Shown here: positions 30,606-40,714 of the stretch, piece by piece
Numbering within the stretch: position 1 is the stretch's first letter
How the letters are laid out: every line of letters starts with the position of its first letter
Origin: GCA-2862585 sp965661345
GTDB lineage: Bacteria > Bacteroidota > Bacteroidia > Flavobacteriales > UBA7312
NCBI GenBank assembly: GCA_965661345.1
Contig: CBFIDK010000008.1
Location: 1 to 64,000 of the forward strand
Length of the DNA: 64,000 nt
Direction of reading: 5' to 3'
Program-made: the position numbers and the translations under genes
The notes under the pieces: model-generated
The model's input: the letters and a program-made list of their open reading frames with translations, nothing else
The model's database searches: none
What the model was told of the DNA's origin: nothing

Positions 30606-33215
30606 ATGAGTATATCCAAAACATATAATCCCGCTAGTGCTGAAGAGAAATGGTATGCCCATTGGTTATCTAAAGGTTATTTTAATTCTAAACCCGATGA
30701 CAGAGAGGCTTATACAATTGTAATACCACCACCAAACGTCACGGGTGTTTTGCACATGGGACATATGTTAAACAACACATTGCAGGATGTACTCATTCGA
30801 AAAGCTAGAATGCAAGGTTTTAATGCGTGTTGGGTACCTGGCACAGATCACGCTTCAATTGCTACTGAAGCAAAGGTTGTTCAAAAATTAGCTAAAGAAG
30901 GTATTGATAAATCCGATTTAAGTCGTGAAGAATTTCTAGAACACGCATGGCAATGGAAAGAAAAGCATGGCGGTATCATTTTAGAACAACTTAAGAAGTT
31001 GGGCGCTTCTTGCGATTGGAACCGTACTAAGTTTACCATGGATAGCGATATGAGCGAATCCGTAATTAAAGTATTTGTTGATTTACATCAAAAAGGACTA
31101 ATTTACAGAGGGGTTCGTATGGTAAATTGGGATCCCAGTGCACAGACGGCACTTTCAGATGAAGAGGTTATTCATAAGGAGGTAAATTCAAAATTATACC
31201 ACATTAGGTATCAGATTGAAGGCAGTGACGAATATTTGACTGTGGCAACTACTCGACCCGAAACTATCCTTGGTGATTCCGCAATTTGTGTCAATCCAAA
31301 GGATGATAGATATACTCATTTAAAAGGTAAAAAGGCCATTGTGCCCTTAATAAACCGTTCCATTCCAATTATTTTCGATGAATATGTTGATATGGAATTT
31401 GGAACAGGTGCTTTGAAAGTAACACCTGCCCATGACATCAATGACTATCAACTCGGGGATAAGCACGGTTTGGAGGTTATCGATATTTTAAACGATGATG
31501 GAACGCTGAATGATTCTGCCCAGCTCTATGTTGGAAAGGATAGGTTCGATGTGCGAAAAGAAATTGCAAAAGATTTAGAGGAAAAAACTTTTTTAGTAAA
31601 GACTGAAGATTTAATCAATAAAGTTGGATTTTCAGAAAGAACAGACGCAGTTATTGAGCCAAAACTATCAATGCAATGGTTTTTTAAGATGGAAGAATTT
31701 TCTAAACCTGCTTTAGAAAATGTAATGAACGATACCATTAAATTTCACCCTGAAAAATTTAAAAATACTTACCGTCATTGGATGGAAAACATAAAAGATT
31801 GGTGTGTTTCCAGACAGTTGTGGTGGGGGCAACAAATACCTGCATACTTTTATGAAGGCAATAATTATGTGGTAGCTGAAACTAAAGAATTGGCTTTGAA
31901 GGAAGCTCAAAAAATAAACCCTAACATTACCCTTGCAGACCTTAGACAAGATGAAGATGTACTAGATACGTGGTTCTCTTCGTGGTTGTGGCCTTTCTCT
32001 GTTTTTGATGGTATCCGAAATCCTGATAATGAAGAGGTTAATTATTATTACCCTACCAATGTTTTAGTTACAGCTCCCGAAATTTTGTTTTTTTGGGTAG
32101 CAAGAATGATAATGGCCGGATATGAATATAAGGGCAATCTTCCTTTTAAAAATGTTTATCTAACAGGAATAGTACGAGATAAATTAGGGCGAAAGATGTC
32201 CAAATCATTAGGTAATTCCCCTGACCCAATAGATTTAATGAATAAGCATGGTGCAGATGGTGTGAGGGTAGGGATGCTATTATCTTCTCCTGCAGGAAAC
32301 GATTTGCCATTTGATGAATCTTTATGTGAGCAAGGGAGAAACTTCTCTAACAAAATATGGAACGCTACTCGATTGATTAAAGGCTGGGAAGTTGCTGAAT
32401 TAGATCAACCAGAATCTTCAAAAATCGCTATCGAGTGGTTTGAAAATAAATTTCAACAAACTCTCGATTCAATAAATCAGGCTTTTGAAAAATACAGAAT
32501 TTCTGAAGCGTTGATGTTAACCTACCGATTGGTATGGGATGATTTTTGTTCTTGGTATCTAGAATCCATAAAGCCTGATTATCAAAAGCCTATTGATTCA
32601 AAAACCTTAGCTGCAACTACTCAGTTTTTGGATGATTTATTAAAATTACTTCATCCGTTTATGCCATTTTTGACTGAGGAAATTTGGCATATTGTAGCAG
32701 ATAGGGAAGAAGATATTATTGTTTCTTCATGGCCAAAATCCAATTCGATTAATCATTCAATTATTACGGATTTTGAATACGCTACAGAAATTGTGTCAGC
32801 TATCAGAACTATACGTAAAGAGAAACAAATTCCAAATAAAGATTCTCTGAAGTTGTTTGTTAAGGTAAATGAGCAAACAACTACTTTGATGGATTCTTTG
32901 GTGTGTAGATTGGTTAATCTTTCTGAATTTAGCTACAGCGAGGAAACGATTGAAGGCGCTTTTTCTTTCAGAGTAAAATCAAACGAGTTTTTTGTTCCCT
33001 TATCAGATAATATTGATGTTGACGTTGAGCTTGAGAAGTTACGCTCAGAGTTGGATTACACACATGGATTTTTAAAGTCTGTTGAAGGTAAACTTTCTAA
33101 CGAAAGATTTGTAAATAACGCTCCTGAGCAGGTGGTAGCTATTGAAAGAAAAAAGCAATCTGACGCATTAGCGAAGATTGCTGTATTAGAAGATCAAATT
33201 AAATCCTTGTCTTAA
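30606..33215 (+). CDS. valS: valyl-tRNA synthetase
   Basis: 869 residues, the usual bacterial ValRS length. Seen: the HIGH-type motif in 'PPNVTGVLHMGHMLNNTLQD' (about 41-60), the editing (CP1) domain with 'TTRPETILGDSAICVNP', the KMSKS loop 'GRKMSKSLGNSPDP' near residue 530, the anticodon-binding helical domain, and a C-terminal coiled coil from about 810. It charges tRNA-Val and hydrolyses mischarged Thr-tRNA. The last 4 nt overlap the convergent T9SS gene on the other strand, leaving no room for a terminator between them. Confidence 0.97.
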   Translation: MSISKTYNPASAEEKWYAHWLSKGYFNSKPDDREAYTIVIPPPNVTGVLHMGHMLNNTLQDVLIRKARMQGFNACWVPGTDHASIATEAKVVQKLAKEGIDKSDLSREEFLEHAWQWKEKHGGIILEQLKKLGASCDWNRTKFTMDSDMSESVIKVFVDLHQKGLIYRGVRMVNWDPSAQTALSDEEVIHKEVNSKLYHIRYQIEGSDEYLTVATTRPETILGDSAICVNPKDDRYTHLKGKKAIVPLINRSIPIIFDEYVDMEFGTGALKVTPAHDINDYQLGDKHGLEVIDILNDDGTLNDSAQLYVGKDRFDVRKEIAKDLEEKTFLVKTEDLINKVGFSERTDAVIEPKLSMQWFFKMEEFSKPALENVMNDTIKFHPEKFKNTYRHWMENIKDWCVSRQLWWGQQIPAYFYEGNNYVVAETKELALKEAQKINPNITLADLRQDEDVLDTWFSSWLWPFSVFDGIRNPDNEEVNYYYPTNVLVTAPEILFFWVARMIMAGYEYKGNLPFKNVYLTGIVRDKLGRKMSKSLGNSPDPIDLMNKHGADGVRVGMLLSSPAGNDLPFDESLCEQGRNFSNKIWNATRLIKGWEVAELDQPESSKIAIEWFENKFQQTLDSINQAFEKYRISEALMLTYRLVWDDFCSWYLESIKPDYQKPIDSKTLAATTQFLDDLLKLLHPFMPFLTEEIWHIVADREEDIIVSSWPKSNSINHSIITDFEYATEIVSAIRTIRKEKQIPNKDSLKLFVKVNEQTTTLMDSLVCRLVNLSEFSYSEETIEGAFSFRVKSNEFFVPLSDNIDVDVELEKLRSELDYTHGFLKSVEGKLSNERFVNNAPEQVVAIERKKQSDALAKIAVLEDQIKSLS

Positions 33216-35938
33216 TTAAGAATTAGTTTTTGACTTTCCGTTTTCTTTTCTCCAATTAGATTTATGAAGTAAACTCCTCGTTGCCAATTTGAAGTCTCTA
33301 GCTTCTTGGAATTAGAGTTAACAGATTCTTCAAAGATTACTTTTCCATTAATATCAGTAATTTGAATGCTGTTCCATTCATCGCTAGTGCTCCATTCTAA
33401 ATTCACTACATCTTTTGAAGGGTTTGGATAAACTGATAATAGTTGCTTAGTATTTTCGCTAACGCTCACTAAATCAGGAAATACGTCATAAATAGAGGTG
33501 ATGAAAGTTGAGTAGACACCAGTTCCATGAGTGCCTACTACCAGTTTACCATCGCTATCTCTGAATTTAATGTGTTCAACGACAACATTTCCTATTGTAC
33601 TTGTTCCTATTTGTCTCCATTCTGTGTCTAATCCCTCTAGCCTGTCTGTGCCGTATAGTCCAGTGCTTCCGCCGACAAGATACAAGGTATCGCTACCAAG
33701 AACAGCAATTTCAGCAGTTCGCATTGAAGGACCATTTCCACCTCCTGAAAAAGAATCTTCAAGATTTCCGCCAACTTTTTTCCAGTTTTGACCACCATTA
33801 TCAGTAAAAAGGAAACTGTACGTAGAATAGTTTGAAATAAGTACCAATACACGTTCTGCATTAGTAGGGTCAATCTCTACTGCGGAAACATTTTTATTGC
33901 CAAAACCAATTGGTAGATAATTCAATAGAGTTACTTCGGGATCTCCTTCGTGGGCATTATCAATTCTATAAATATAATTATCACTTGTCCCAAGATATAC
34001 TGTATTTGGTGGGTTTGTAGATACATCAATACACGAAATAGTTCTGTTTGTGGTATCAGAGAAAACGTCCCAACCTATATTTGTTCTGACTTGTGAGTTA
34101 TTGTAAGGGTAATTGCTTGCATCATTGTTTCTCCAGAGATGATAGCCGTTATTCATGTAAATAATATCATCGTTATTTGGATCCATAGCCAAATAGTTAA
34201 TGAAGTCAAACATGACTGTATCGGCACCAAGCGGGTCCATTCTGTTATAGGCCAAAACTTCACCTTGCTCATTTAACTTCATTTTGAATAAAACTCCCCT
34301 TTGAATTTGCAAGTAAAAATCTTCTTCATTATCCGCTACTGCATTGTAGCAGCCATCACCATTAAATGGCATTACCCAGTCATCGGTTTCGTCGTCACTT
34401 ACTGTCATGAAGTTTCCATTGTCTTGAAATCCACCAATAATAAGGTCACTGTTTCCTTTGCCCATTGTTACAGCGTAAAGTTGTGTTGTTTGATAGCCAT
34501 TATTAAGTCGATTCCATAAGTGGGGTGTAGCTAAACAGTTGGCTGATTTATAGACTCCTCCATCATTTGCACTTAGTATTGTATTTGGGTCGGAGGGTAA
34601 AAACAATAACTCATGCTGGTCAGGGTGATGTCTGTCATAAATATCCCAATTATCGTATCCATGATCTGATCCCTCATAATAACCGCCGATTTGAGCGGTA
34701 TTTGTGTCAGAGGTAAAGCCGTCAGTTGAACGCCATAAATTAGTGCCGCCAATGAAAACAACATTTGGCTCATCTGGTTTTACTTTTACTAATAAATCAT
34801 AACCGCCTTGAGCATTGAAGTTATCAAAGGTTGTTGGTCTATTTGCTGGAATATTTTCTGAAAGATTAACCCAAGTGCCACAACTATCTGTTCCATCTCC
34901 ACATAGGTAAGTGTACTTCCATAAAGAAGTCCACGTTTGACCATTAAAAAATGTGTTTGTAAACTGACCAGAATTTGTAGTTTCAGCAGTTAAGAAATAG
35001 ACTTCATTTTCATTAGAAGGGTTAATGCCAATTGCACTTCTTCCGTAAGTATTGCCAAAGCTATCGGGCATTATGTTTGCCCATTCCATACCGTCGGCTG
35101 ATCGCCAGAACCCTTTGCCTGCACCATCTGAACTAAGTGTAGCATATACGACACCTGTCGAGGTAATTTCTACATTATTATAGTAAGCTTCTCCGCCACC
35201 AATTTCCTCATTCCAAGACTCTCCACCATCTGTTGAGCGGTAGATACCTCCGTATGTAGCTAGATACATTTCATCTTCTTCAAGGTTGGTAGGGTCTAAG
35301 ACAATATTCCATGCAAAATCAAAAACATTAAAACTTCCAGCCGGACTGTTGTCTGCTGTGGAACTAATAGAGTCCCATGTCAGGCCGTTGTCAATGGATT
35401 TGTATATGCCATTTCCATCGAAATAAGCACCGCTTCCACTAGCTGAGTTTCCTGATAATTCACCCGTTCCGTAGTACCAAATATTTTCTTTCCCTTCTCT
35501 TGTGTCTTGGGCTAAGCAGGTAACGTTATGTAGCTGAAAAGGTTTAGTCATTTTACTCCAACTTTCTCCTAAGTTTGTTGAACGCCAAATGCCACCAGAA
35601 ACGCCACCAGCAATTAATATATTTTCATCAGTTACGTCATAGGCAAGAGCTCTAGTTCTACCACCGACATTATAGGGTCCTTCGGCAGTCCAAACCAGAT
35701 TGGAATTGTTTAAATCATTAGGTAATGATTGGGCAAATTGCAATTCTTTTCTTCTTATGCTTTGCGGAATATTACCGTTAGCATCTACCAAACGTTTTGC
35801 ATCCCATTTCTTTCTTGAATATGGAGATTCAGAAGGCACTTTATAGATAGCGTTAAAATCAATAGGTTGCTCAGGAATTAGCATATAAAAGGCTATTCCA
35901 CATAGAATAAAGACCGAAAGAATTTTTATTAGTTTCAT
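33212..35938 (-). CDS. large secreted beta-propeller (sortilin/BNR-repeat-like) protein with T9SS sorting domain
   Basis: 908 residues. A signal peptide or anchor at about 1-20 is followed by many repeats of the type 'GGIWRSTNLGESWSKM', 'GIYKSIDNGLTWDSI', 'GGIYRSTDGGESWNEE' and 'SFLFTDNGGQNWKKV', i.e. Asp-box/BNR repeats as in VPS10/sortilin-like beta propellers. The C-terminal 75 residues carry a T9SS type A domain ('LSVYPNPSKDVVNLEW' and 'WQRGVYFINLIG'). It is exported through the outer membrane and exposed or released; ligands are unknown. It is downstream of the protoporphyrinogen oxidase gene (11 nt apart) with which it has no obvious functional tie. Confidence 0.86.
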   Translation of the reverse strand: MKLIKILSVFILCGIAFYMLIPEQPIDFNAIYKVPSESPYSRKKWDAKRLVDANGNIPQSIRRKELQFAQSLPNDLNNSNLVWTAEGPYNVGGRTRALAYDVTDENILIAGGVSGGIWRSTNLGESWSKMTKPFQLHNVTCLAQDTREGKENIWYYGTGELSGNSASGSGAYFDGNGIYKSIDNGLTWDSISSTADNSPAGSFNVFDFAWNIVLDPTNLEEDEMYLATYGGIYRSTDGGESWNEEIGGGEAYYNNVEITSTGVVYATLSSDGAGKGFWRSADGMEWANIMPDSFGNTYGRSAIGINPSNENEVYFLTAETTNSGQFTNTFFNGQTWTSLWKYTYLCGDGTDSCGTWVNLSENIPANRPTTFDNFNAQGGYDLLVKVKPDEPNVVFIGGTNLWRSTDGFTSDTNTAQIGGYYEGSDHGYDNWDIYDRHHPDQHELLFLPSDPNTILSANDGGVYKSANCLATPHLWNRLNNGYQTTQLYAVTMGKGNSDLIIGGFQDNGNFMTVSDDETDDWVMPFNGDGCYNAVADNEEDFYLQIQRGVLFKMKLNEQGEVLAYNRMDPLGADTVMFDFINYLAMDPNNDDIIYMNNGYHLWRNNDASNYPYNNSQVRTNIGWDVFSDTTNRTISCIDVSTNPPNTVYLGTSDNYIYRIDNAHEGDPEVTLLNYLPIGFGNKNVSAVEIDPTNAERVLVLISNYSTYSFLFTDNGGQNWKKVGGNLEDSFSGGGNGPSMRTAEIAVLGSDTLYLVGGSTGLYGTDRLEGLDTEWRQIGTSTIGNVVVEHIKFRDSDGKLVVGTHGTGVYSTFITSIYDVFPDLVSVSENTKQLLSVYPNPSKDVVNLEWSTSDEWNSIQITDINGKVIFEESVNSNSKKLETSNWQRGVYFINLIGEKKTESQKLILN

Positions 35939-35949
35939 TTAATTTTTTG

Positions 35950-37290
35950 TTATGGTTGTATGTCTTCAATGAATTTTTCAGCTTTTTTAACACAATCGCT
36001 GACAGAAATTCCATTGAAATAGTTCCCTAAAATATGAAAGTTAGGCGAATTGGCTTCAAATTTTTCTATTTCAAGCATAAGTCGATCAAGTTCGAGGCCA
36101 TATTGTGGTATTCCTTTTTTATATGACGTATGATTTTTAAATATTGGAGGTTTCTGGCATTGCATTAGTTCAGAAATCTCATCAAGAATAATTTTTTCGA
36201 CTTTGTCTGTTCCCATTGCACAAAGTTCTGGTTGTCTACTGCCGCCAACAATAACTGTAAACAACTCTTTATCTTTTGGAGAAACATGAGGAAATATTCT
36301 AGTATTAAAAAGTATTCCTAAAAAGTTTTTTTTATCAGGGGGTTTGCTCAGTACCCCAAAACCTTGGGCTTGATTTTTGACTTCTTTTTTTTCAAATCCA
36401 AAATGAAAAACATCTACAGGAACGTATTCAACTGCTTCTAGTTGGGCAGTTAAGTCAATATTATCTACGATGTTAGAAAGTGCATGTGCGGGTATGGTAG
36501 AGATGATTCTCTGACATTCTATGGTATTGTTGTTAGAGTCTGTAATTTGATATCCGCCATCTACTTTAACAATATTTTTAATCTCAGTATTGTAGTGAAC
36601 CTTATCGCCTAGAAGTTGAGTCATTTTATCAACAAGTTCAGAAAGTCCATTTGGGAAATTAAACATTTGTGCTTTCGAAGTCTTAGACTTTTTTTGTTTC
36701 AGCAAACCTTTTATTACACTGCCATGTTTTTGTTCTGCTTCCCAAATCATTTTAAGTGTATGTTTAGCACTCATCTTTTCAGCATTTCCAGAATATATAC
36801 CTGTTATAAAGGGTTCAACAAATTGGGTTAAAATGGCATTACCAAACCGTCGACTAATGAAGTTGGCTAGGGGCACGTCATTCTGATGAGGTTTAATAAA
36901 AGGTTCTTTAAATAGCCTCAATTTTTCATGCCATTTTAATAGAGGCGTTTTTATGAATTCAATGGGATTTCTAGGAAGTAACTGCAGTTTGTTTTGGTAA
37001 AGTACGTATCGGTTACTTTCAGCTGTTTTTTGAGGAGTAGACATTTTATCCCATAAACCACAGTCTTTAATTAGAGATTTTATAGAATCATTATTTAGTA
37101 AAACTGTATTTGGTCCATTTTCAACAACAAAACCATCAATAACCTTAGATTGGATATTTCCACCAGTTTTTTCACTCTTTTCAAGAACAATAAAATCATT
37201 AGATTTCTTTGATAGAAAGTGTGCTATACTGAGGCCTGAAATACCACATCCTAGAACAACGGTATGTTTTTTTGAAGAAGCGATATGCAA
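35950..37290 (-). CDS. hemG: protoporphyrinogen oxidase (HemG/HemY type)
   Basis: 446 residues. The FAD-binding motif 'VVLGCGISGLSIAHFL' opens the protein, followed by 'VLEKSEKTGGNIQS' and 'GFVVENGPNTVLL'; 'FVEPFITGIYSGNAEKMSAK' near residue 165 and the C-terminal 'HILGNYFNGISVSDCVKKAE' are typical of the oxygen-type flavoprotein (HemY-like) protoporphyrinogen/coproporphyrinogen oxidase. It acts in haem synthesis. The start is uncertain: the only candidate before the Rossmann motif is the TTG at 37290, which lies within a TAAATTTG promoter-like element. Translation may start at that codon from a farther promoter, or at a non-standard codon just inside. Confidence 0.87.
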   Translation of the reverse strand: MHIASSKKHTVVLGCGISGLSIAHFLSKKSNDFIVLEKSEKTGGNIQSKVIDGFVVENGPNTVLLNNDSIKSLIKDCGLWDKMSTPQKTAESNRYVLYQNKLQLLPRNPIEFIKTPLLKWHEKLRLFKEPFIKPHQNDVPLANFISRRFGNAILTQFVEPFITGIYSGNAEKMSAKHTLKMIWEAEQKHGSVIKGLLKQKKSKTSKAQMFNFPNGLSELVDKMTQLLGDKVHYNTEIKNIVKVDGGYQITDSNNNTIECQRIISTIPAHALSNIVDNIDLTAQLEAVEYVPVDVFHFGFEKKEVKNQAQGFGVLSKPPDKKNFLGILFNTRIFPHVSPKDKELFTVIVGGSRQPELCAMGTDKVEKIILDEISELMQCQKPPIFKNHTSYKKGIPQYGLELDRLMLEIEKFEANSPNFHILGNYFNGISVSDCVKKAEKFIEDIQP

Positions 37291-37325
37291 ATTTAGCCAA
37301 AATAAGCGCTTAAAATATATATTTG
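37288..37325. promoter_or_regulatory. divergent promoter pair between hemG and icmF
   Basis: Plus strand TATATTTG (37318-37325), 20 nt before the icmF ATG, and minus strand TAAATTTG (complement of 37288-37295) both match the Bacteroidota -7 element TAnnTTTG and face outward. The minus-strand copy overlaps the annotated TTG start of the oxidase gene, so one of the two minus-strand readings must be revised. Confidence 0.5.
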
Positions 37326-37345
37326 CATTCCCAAGTTAATTGAAA

Positions 37346-40300
37346 ATGCAAGAACCAAAACCATACCAGCCTAAAAATAAAGTAAGAATAGTTACTGCAG
37401 CCAGTCTGTTTGATGGCCACGATGCAGCCATTAATATAATGCGAAGAATTATACAAGCTACAGGCTGTGAAGTTATTCATCTGGGTCACGACCGTTCAGT
37501 TGAAGAGGTTGTAAACTGTGCTATTGAAGAAGATGCGAATGCTATTGCAATGACTTCATACCAAGGTGGACATACAGAGTATTTGAAATACATGTATGAT
37601 TTATTACAAGAAAAAGGAGCCAGTCAAATTCGAATATTTGCTGGTGGTGGCGGAACAATACTTCCAGAAGAAATTAAGGAATTGCATGATTATGGTATAA
37701 GTAGAATTTACCATCCAGATGATGGAAGAGCAATGGGGCTTCAAGGCATGATAAATGATTTGGTTGAAAAATCGGATTTCCCAACAGGCAAAGACATTGG
37801 CAATTGCGCTAAAGATTTGTCAAATGTTCAAAACATTGCACGTTTGATTTCAGCGGCTGAAAATTTTCCCGATGAGGCAAAAAAGGAGTTAAGCGAAATT
37901 GCAGAATTGGCAAAACAATCCAAAATACCTGTATTAGGAATTACAGGAACTGGTGGTGCGGGAAAATCATCTTTGGTAGATGAATTGGTAAGGCGATTTT
38001 TAATTGATTTTTCTGAAAAACGAATAGCTATTATTTCTGTTGATCCTTCTAAACGTAAAACAGGAGGAGCATTGTTGGGCGATAGAATTCGTATGAATTC
38101 CATTAAGAATGAGCGAGTTTACATGCGTTCATTGGCAACCCGTCAAGCTAATTTGGCATTATCGGCACATGTCAATAAAGCCTTAGACATTTTAAAAGTG
38201 TCAAATTTCGACTTAATAATTCTTGAAACTTCAGGAATTGGTCAGTCTGACACAGAAATTCTAGAGCATTCAGATGCATCCATGTATGTAATGACTCCTG
38301 AATATGGTGCAGCAACTCAGCTTGAAAAAATAGATATGCTTGATTTTGCTGATTTGATTGCTATAAATAAGTTTGATAAACGCGGCTCTTTGGATGCACT
38401 GCGAGATGTAAAAAAACAATATCAGCGCAACCATAAACTTTTTGAAGAAGATGTAGAGTCTATGCCAGTTTATGGAACTATCGCTTCACAATTCAATGAC
38501 CCAGGTGCCAACACACTGTACAAAGCATTAATAAGTAAAATTGTCGAAAAAACTGGCGCTCCTTTGGATTCTAAATTTGAGATAAGTAGAGAAATGTCTG
38601 AAAAGATATTTGTCATTCCTCCCAAAAGAAGTCGTTACCTTTCTGAAATTGCTGATGCCAACAGAAACTACAATGAATGGGTGATTCAACAAAAAGAAGT
38701 AGCCCAAGAACTTTATGCCTTACAGAAGTCCATTGATTCTATTCAAAATACAAATGTTGCTGATAAAGACCGATTGATAAAGCAACTTCAAGAGGTTTAT
38801 GAAAACAAAAAGCTTGACATTGACCCTAAAAACATGCTTCTCTTAGAAGGGTGGGAAGAAGAAAAAAGAGAATACCAAAACGAATTCTACACATTCAAAG
38901 TTAGAAACAAAGAGTTAAAAATTAAGACCCATTCGGAATCTTTGTCGGGTTCGCTGATTCCCAAAATTTCGGTGCCTAAATATTCTGGATGGGGTGATAT
39001 TTTACAATGGCAACTCCAAGAAAATTTACCCGGTAAATTCCCATATACATCAGGTATTTTTCCTTTTAAAAGGGAAGGCGAAGACCCCACTCGAATGTTT
39101 GCTGGAGAAGGTGGTCCAGAACGGACAAACAAGCGTTTTCATTATGTAAGTTTAGGAATGCCAGCAAAACGTTTGTCAACTGCATTTGATTCGGTAACAC
39201 TTTACGGTAATGACCCAGATCATAGACCAGATATCTATGGCAAGATTGGAAATGCTGGAGTTTCTATTTGCTGTTTAGACGATGCCAAAAAATTATATTC
39301 TGGCTTTGATTTATGCAATTCTTCCACTTCCGTTTCTATGACTATTAACGGGCCTGCTCCAATGTTATTGGCATTTTTTATGAATGCTGCTATCGATCAA
39401 CAATGTGAGATTTATATCAAAGAAAATGGACTAGAAAAAGAGGTCCAAAAGAAAATAGACGCTTTATACAAAGGAAAGCAACGTCCTCAATACCAAGGCG
39501 ATTTACCAGAGGGTAATGATGGTTTAGGTTTGATGTTACTCGGCGTAACGGGCGATCAAGTTTTGCCAAAAGACGTCTATGAAATAATTAAGAAAAACAC
39601 TTTGAATGTTGTCAGAGGAACTGTCCAAGCTGATATATTAAAAGAAGACCAAGCCCAAAATACATGTATTTTCTCAACTGAGTTTGCACTCCGAATGATG
39701 GGTGATGTGCAACAGTATTTTATTGAAAAAGAAATAAGAAATTTCTATTCTGTTTCAATTTCTGGATACCACATAGCTGAGGCGGGTGCAAACCCTATTT
39801 CACAATTAGCATTTACATTGGCTAATGGGTTTACTTATGTTGAGTACTATTTGAGCAGGGGAATGGATATTAATAAGTTTGGACCTAATTTATCCTTTTT
39901 CTTTTCTAATGGAATTGATCCAGAATATGCAGTAATTGGTAGGGTTGCCAGAAAAATTTGGGCAAAAGCTATGAAGCAACGGTATGGCGCAAACGAGCGT
40001 TCTCAAATGCTTAAATACCATATTCAAACTTCTGGACGTTCGTTACACGCTCAGGAGATAGATTTTAACGATATCAGAACGACTTTGCAGGCCTTGTATG
40101 CTATTTATGACAATTGCAATTCACTACATACCAATGCCTACGACGAAGCCATTACAACGCCTACTGAAGATTCTGTTCGTAGAGCAATGGCTATTCAACT
40201 TATAATAAATAAGGAACTTGGCTTAGCTAAAAATGAAAATCCGCTACAAGGCTCATTTATTATAGAAGAGTTGACAGATTTAGTGGAAGAAGCAGTATTA

Positions 40301-40714
40301 GTAGAATTCGACAGAATAACCGAAAGAGGTGGAGTTTTAGGAGCAATGGAAACCATGTACCAACGTTCAAAGATTCAAGAAGAGTCTATGCACTATGAAA
40401 TGTTAAAACATACGGGTGAGTTCCCAATTATTGGCGTAAATACATTTTTAAATTCAAAAGGTTCACCGACAATAATTCCATCTGAAGTTATACGTGCCAC
40501 AAAGGAGGAAAAAGAGTATCAGATAGAAATGTTACTAAATCTAATAGAGAATAACACTCATGCTTCGAAACAAAAAATTGAGGAATTACAACAATCCGCT
40601 ATTCAAAATCAGAATATTTTTGAGGTAATGATGGAAGCTGCTAAAATATGCTCGCTTGGTCAGATTACCAATTCTCTTTTTGAAGTAGGGGGACAGTATC
40701 GAAGAAATATGTAG
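37346..40714 (+). CDS. icmF: fused isobutyryl-CoA mutase IcmF (B12-dependent)
   Basis: 1122 residues from the ATG at 37346; a TTG six bases upstream is less likely. Domain order is that of IcmF: an N-terminal cobalamin-binding domain with 'SLFDGHDAAINIMRR' (the D-x-H-x-x-G-like region, near residue 24), a MeaI-type G3E GTPase chaperone with P-loop 'GITGTGGAGKSS' near residue 198 and 'DPSKRKTGGALLGDRIRM', a linker, then the TIM-barrel mutase from about 540 with 'YTSGIFPFKREGEDPTRMFA' and 'FNDIRTTLQALYAIYDNCNS'. It interconverts isobutyryl- and n-butyryl-CoA or related branched acyl-CoAs. Bacteroidota members are often labelled methylmalonyl-CoA mutase. It ends base-to-base with the convergent coiled-coil gene. 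Confidence 0.92.
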   Translation: MQEPKPYQPKNKVRIVTAASLFDGHDAAINIMRRIIQATGCEVIHLGHDRSVEEVVNCAIEEDANAIAMTSYQGGHTEYLKYMYDLLQEKGASQIRIFAGGGGTILPEEIKELHDYGISRIYHPDDGRAMGLQGMINDLVEKSDFPTGKDIGNCAKDLSNVQNIARLISAAENFPDEAKKELSEIAELAKQSKIPVLGITGTGGAGKSSLVDELVRRFLIDFSEKRIAIISVDPSKRKTGGALLGDRIRMNSIKNERVYMRSLATRQANLALSAHVNKALDILKVSNFDLIILETSGIGQSDTEILEHSDASMYVMTPEYGAATQLEKIDMLDFADLIAINKFDKRGSLDALRDVKKQYQRNHKLFEEDVESMPVYGTIASQFNDPGANTLYKALISKIVEKTGAPLDSKFEISREMSEKIFVIPPKRSRYLSEIADANRNYNEWVIQQKEVAQELYALQKSIDSIQNTNVADKDRLIKQLQEVYENKKLDIDPKNMLLLEGWEEEKREYQNEFYTFKVRNKELKIKTHSESLSGSLIPKISVPKYSGWGDILQWQLQENLPGKFPYTSGIFPFKREGEDPTRMFAGEGGPERTNKRFHYVSLGMPAKRLSTAFDSVTLYGNDPDHRPDIYGKIGNAGVSICCLDDAKKLYSGFDLCNSSTSVSMTINGPAPMLLAFFMNAAIDQQCEIYIKENGLEKEVQKKIDALYKGKQRPQYQGDLPEGNDGLGLMLLGVTGDQVLPKDVYEIIKKNTLNVVRGTVQADILKEDQAQNTCIFSTEFALRMMGDVQQYFIEKEIRNFYSVSISGYHIAEAGANPISQLAFTLANGFTYVEYYLSRGMDINKFGPNLSFFFSNGIDPEYAVIGRVARKIWAKAMKQRYGANERSQMLKYHIQTSGRSLHAQEIDFNDIRTTLQALYAIYDNCNSLHTNAYDEAITTPTEDSVRRAMAIQLIINKELGLAKNENPLQGSFIIEELTDLVEEAVLVEFDRITERGGVLGAMETMYQRSKIQEESMHYEMLKHTGEFPIIGVNTFLNSKGSPTIIPSEVIRATKEEKEYQIEMLLNLIENNTHASKQKIEELQQSAIQNQNIFEVMMEAAKICSLGQITNSLFEVGGQYRRNM

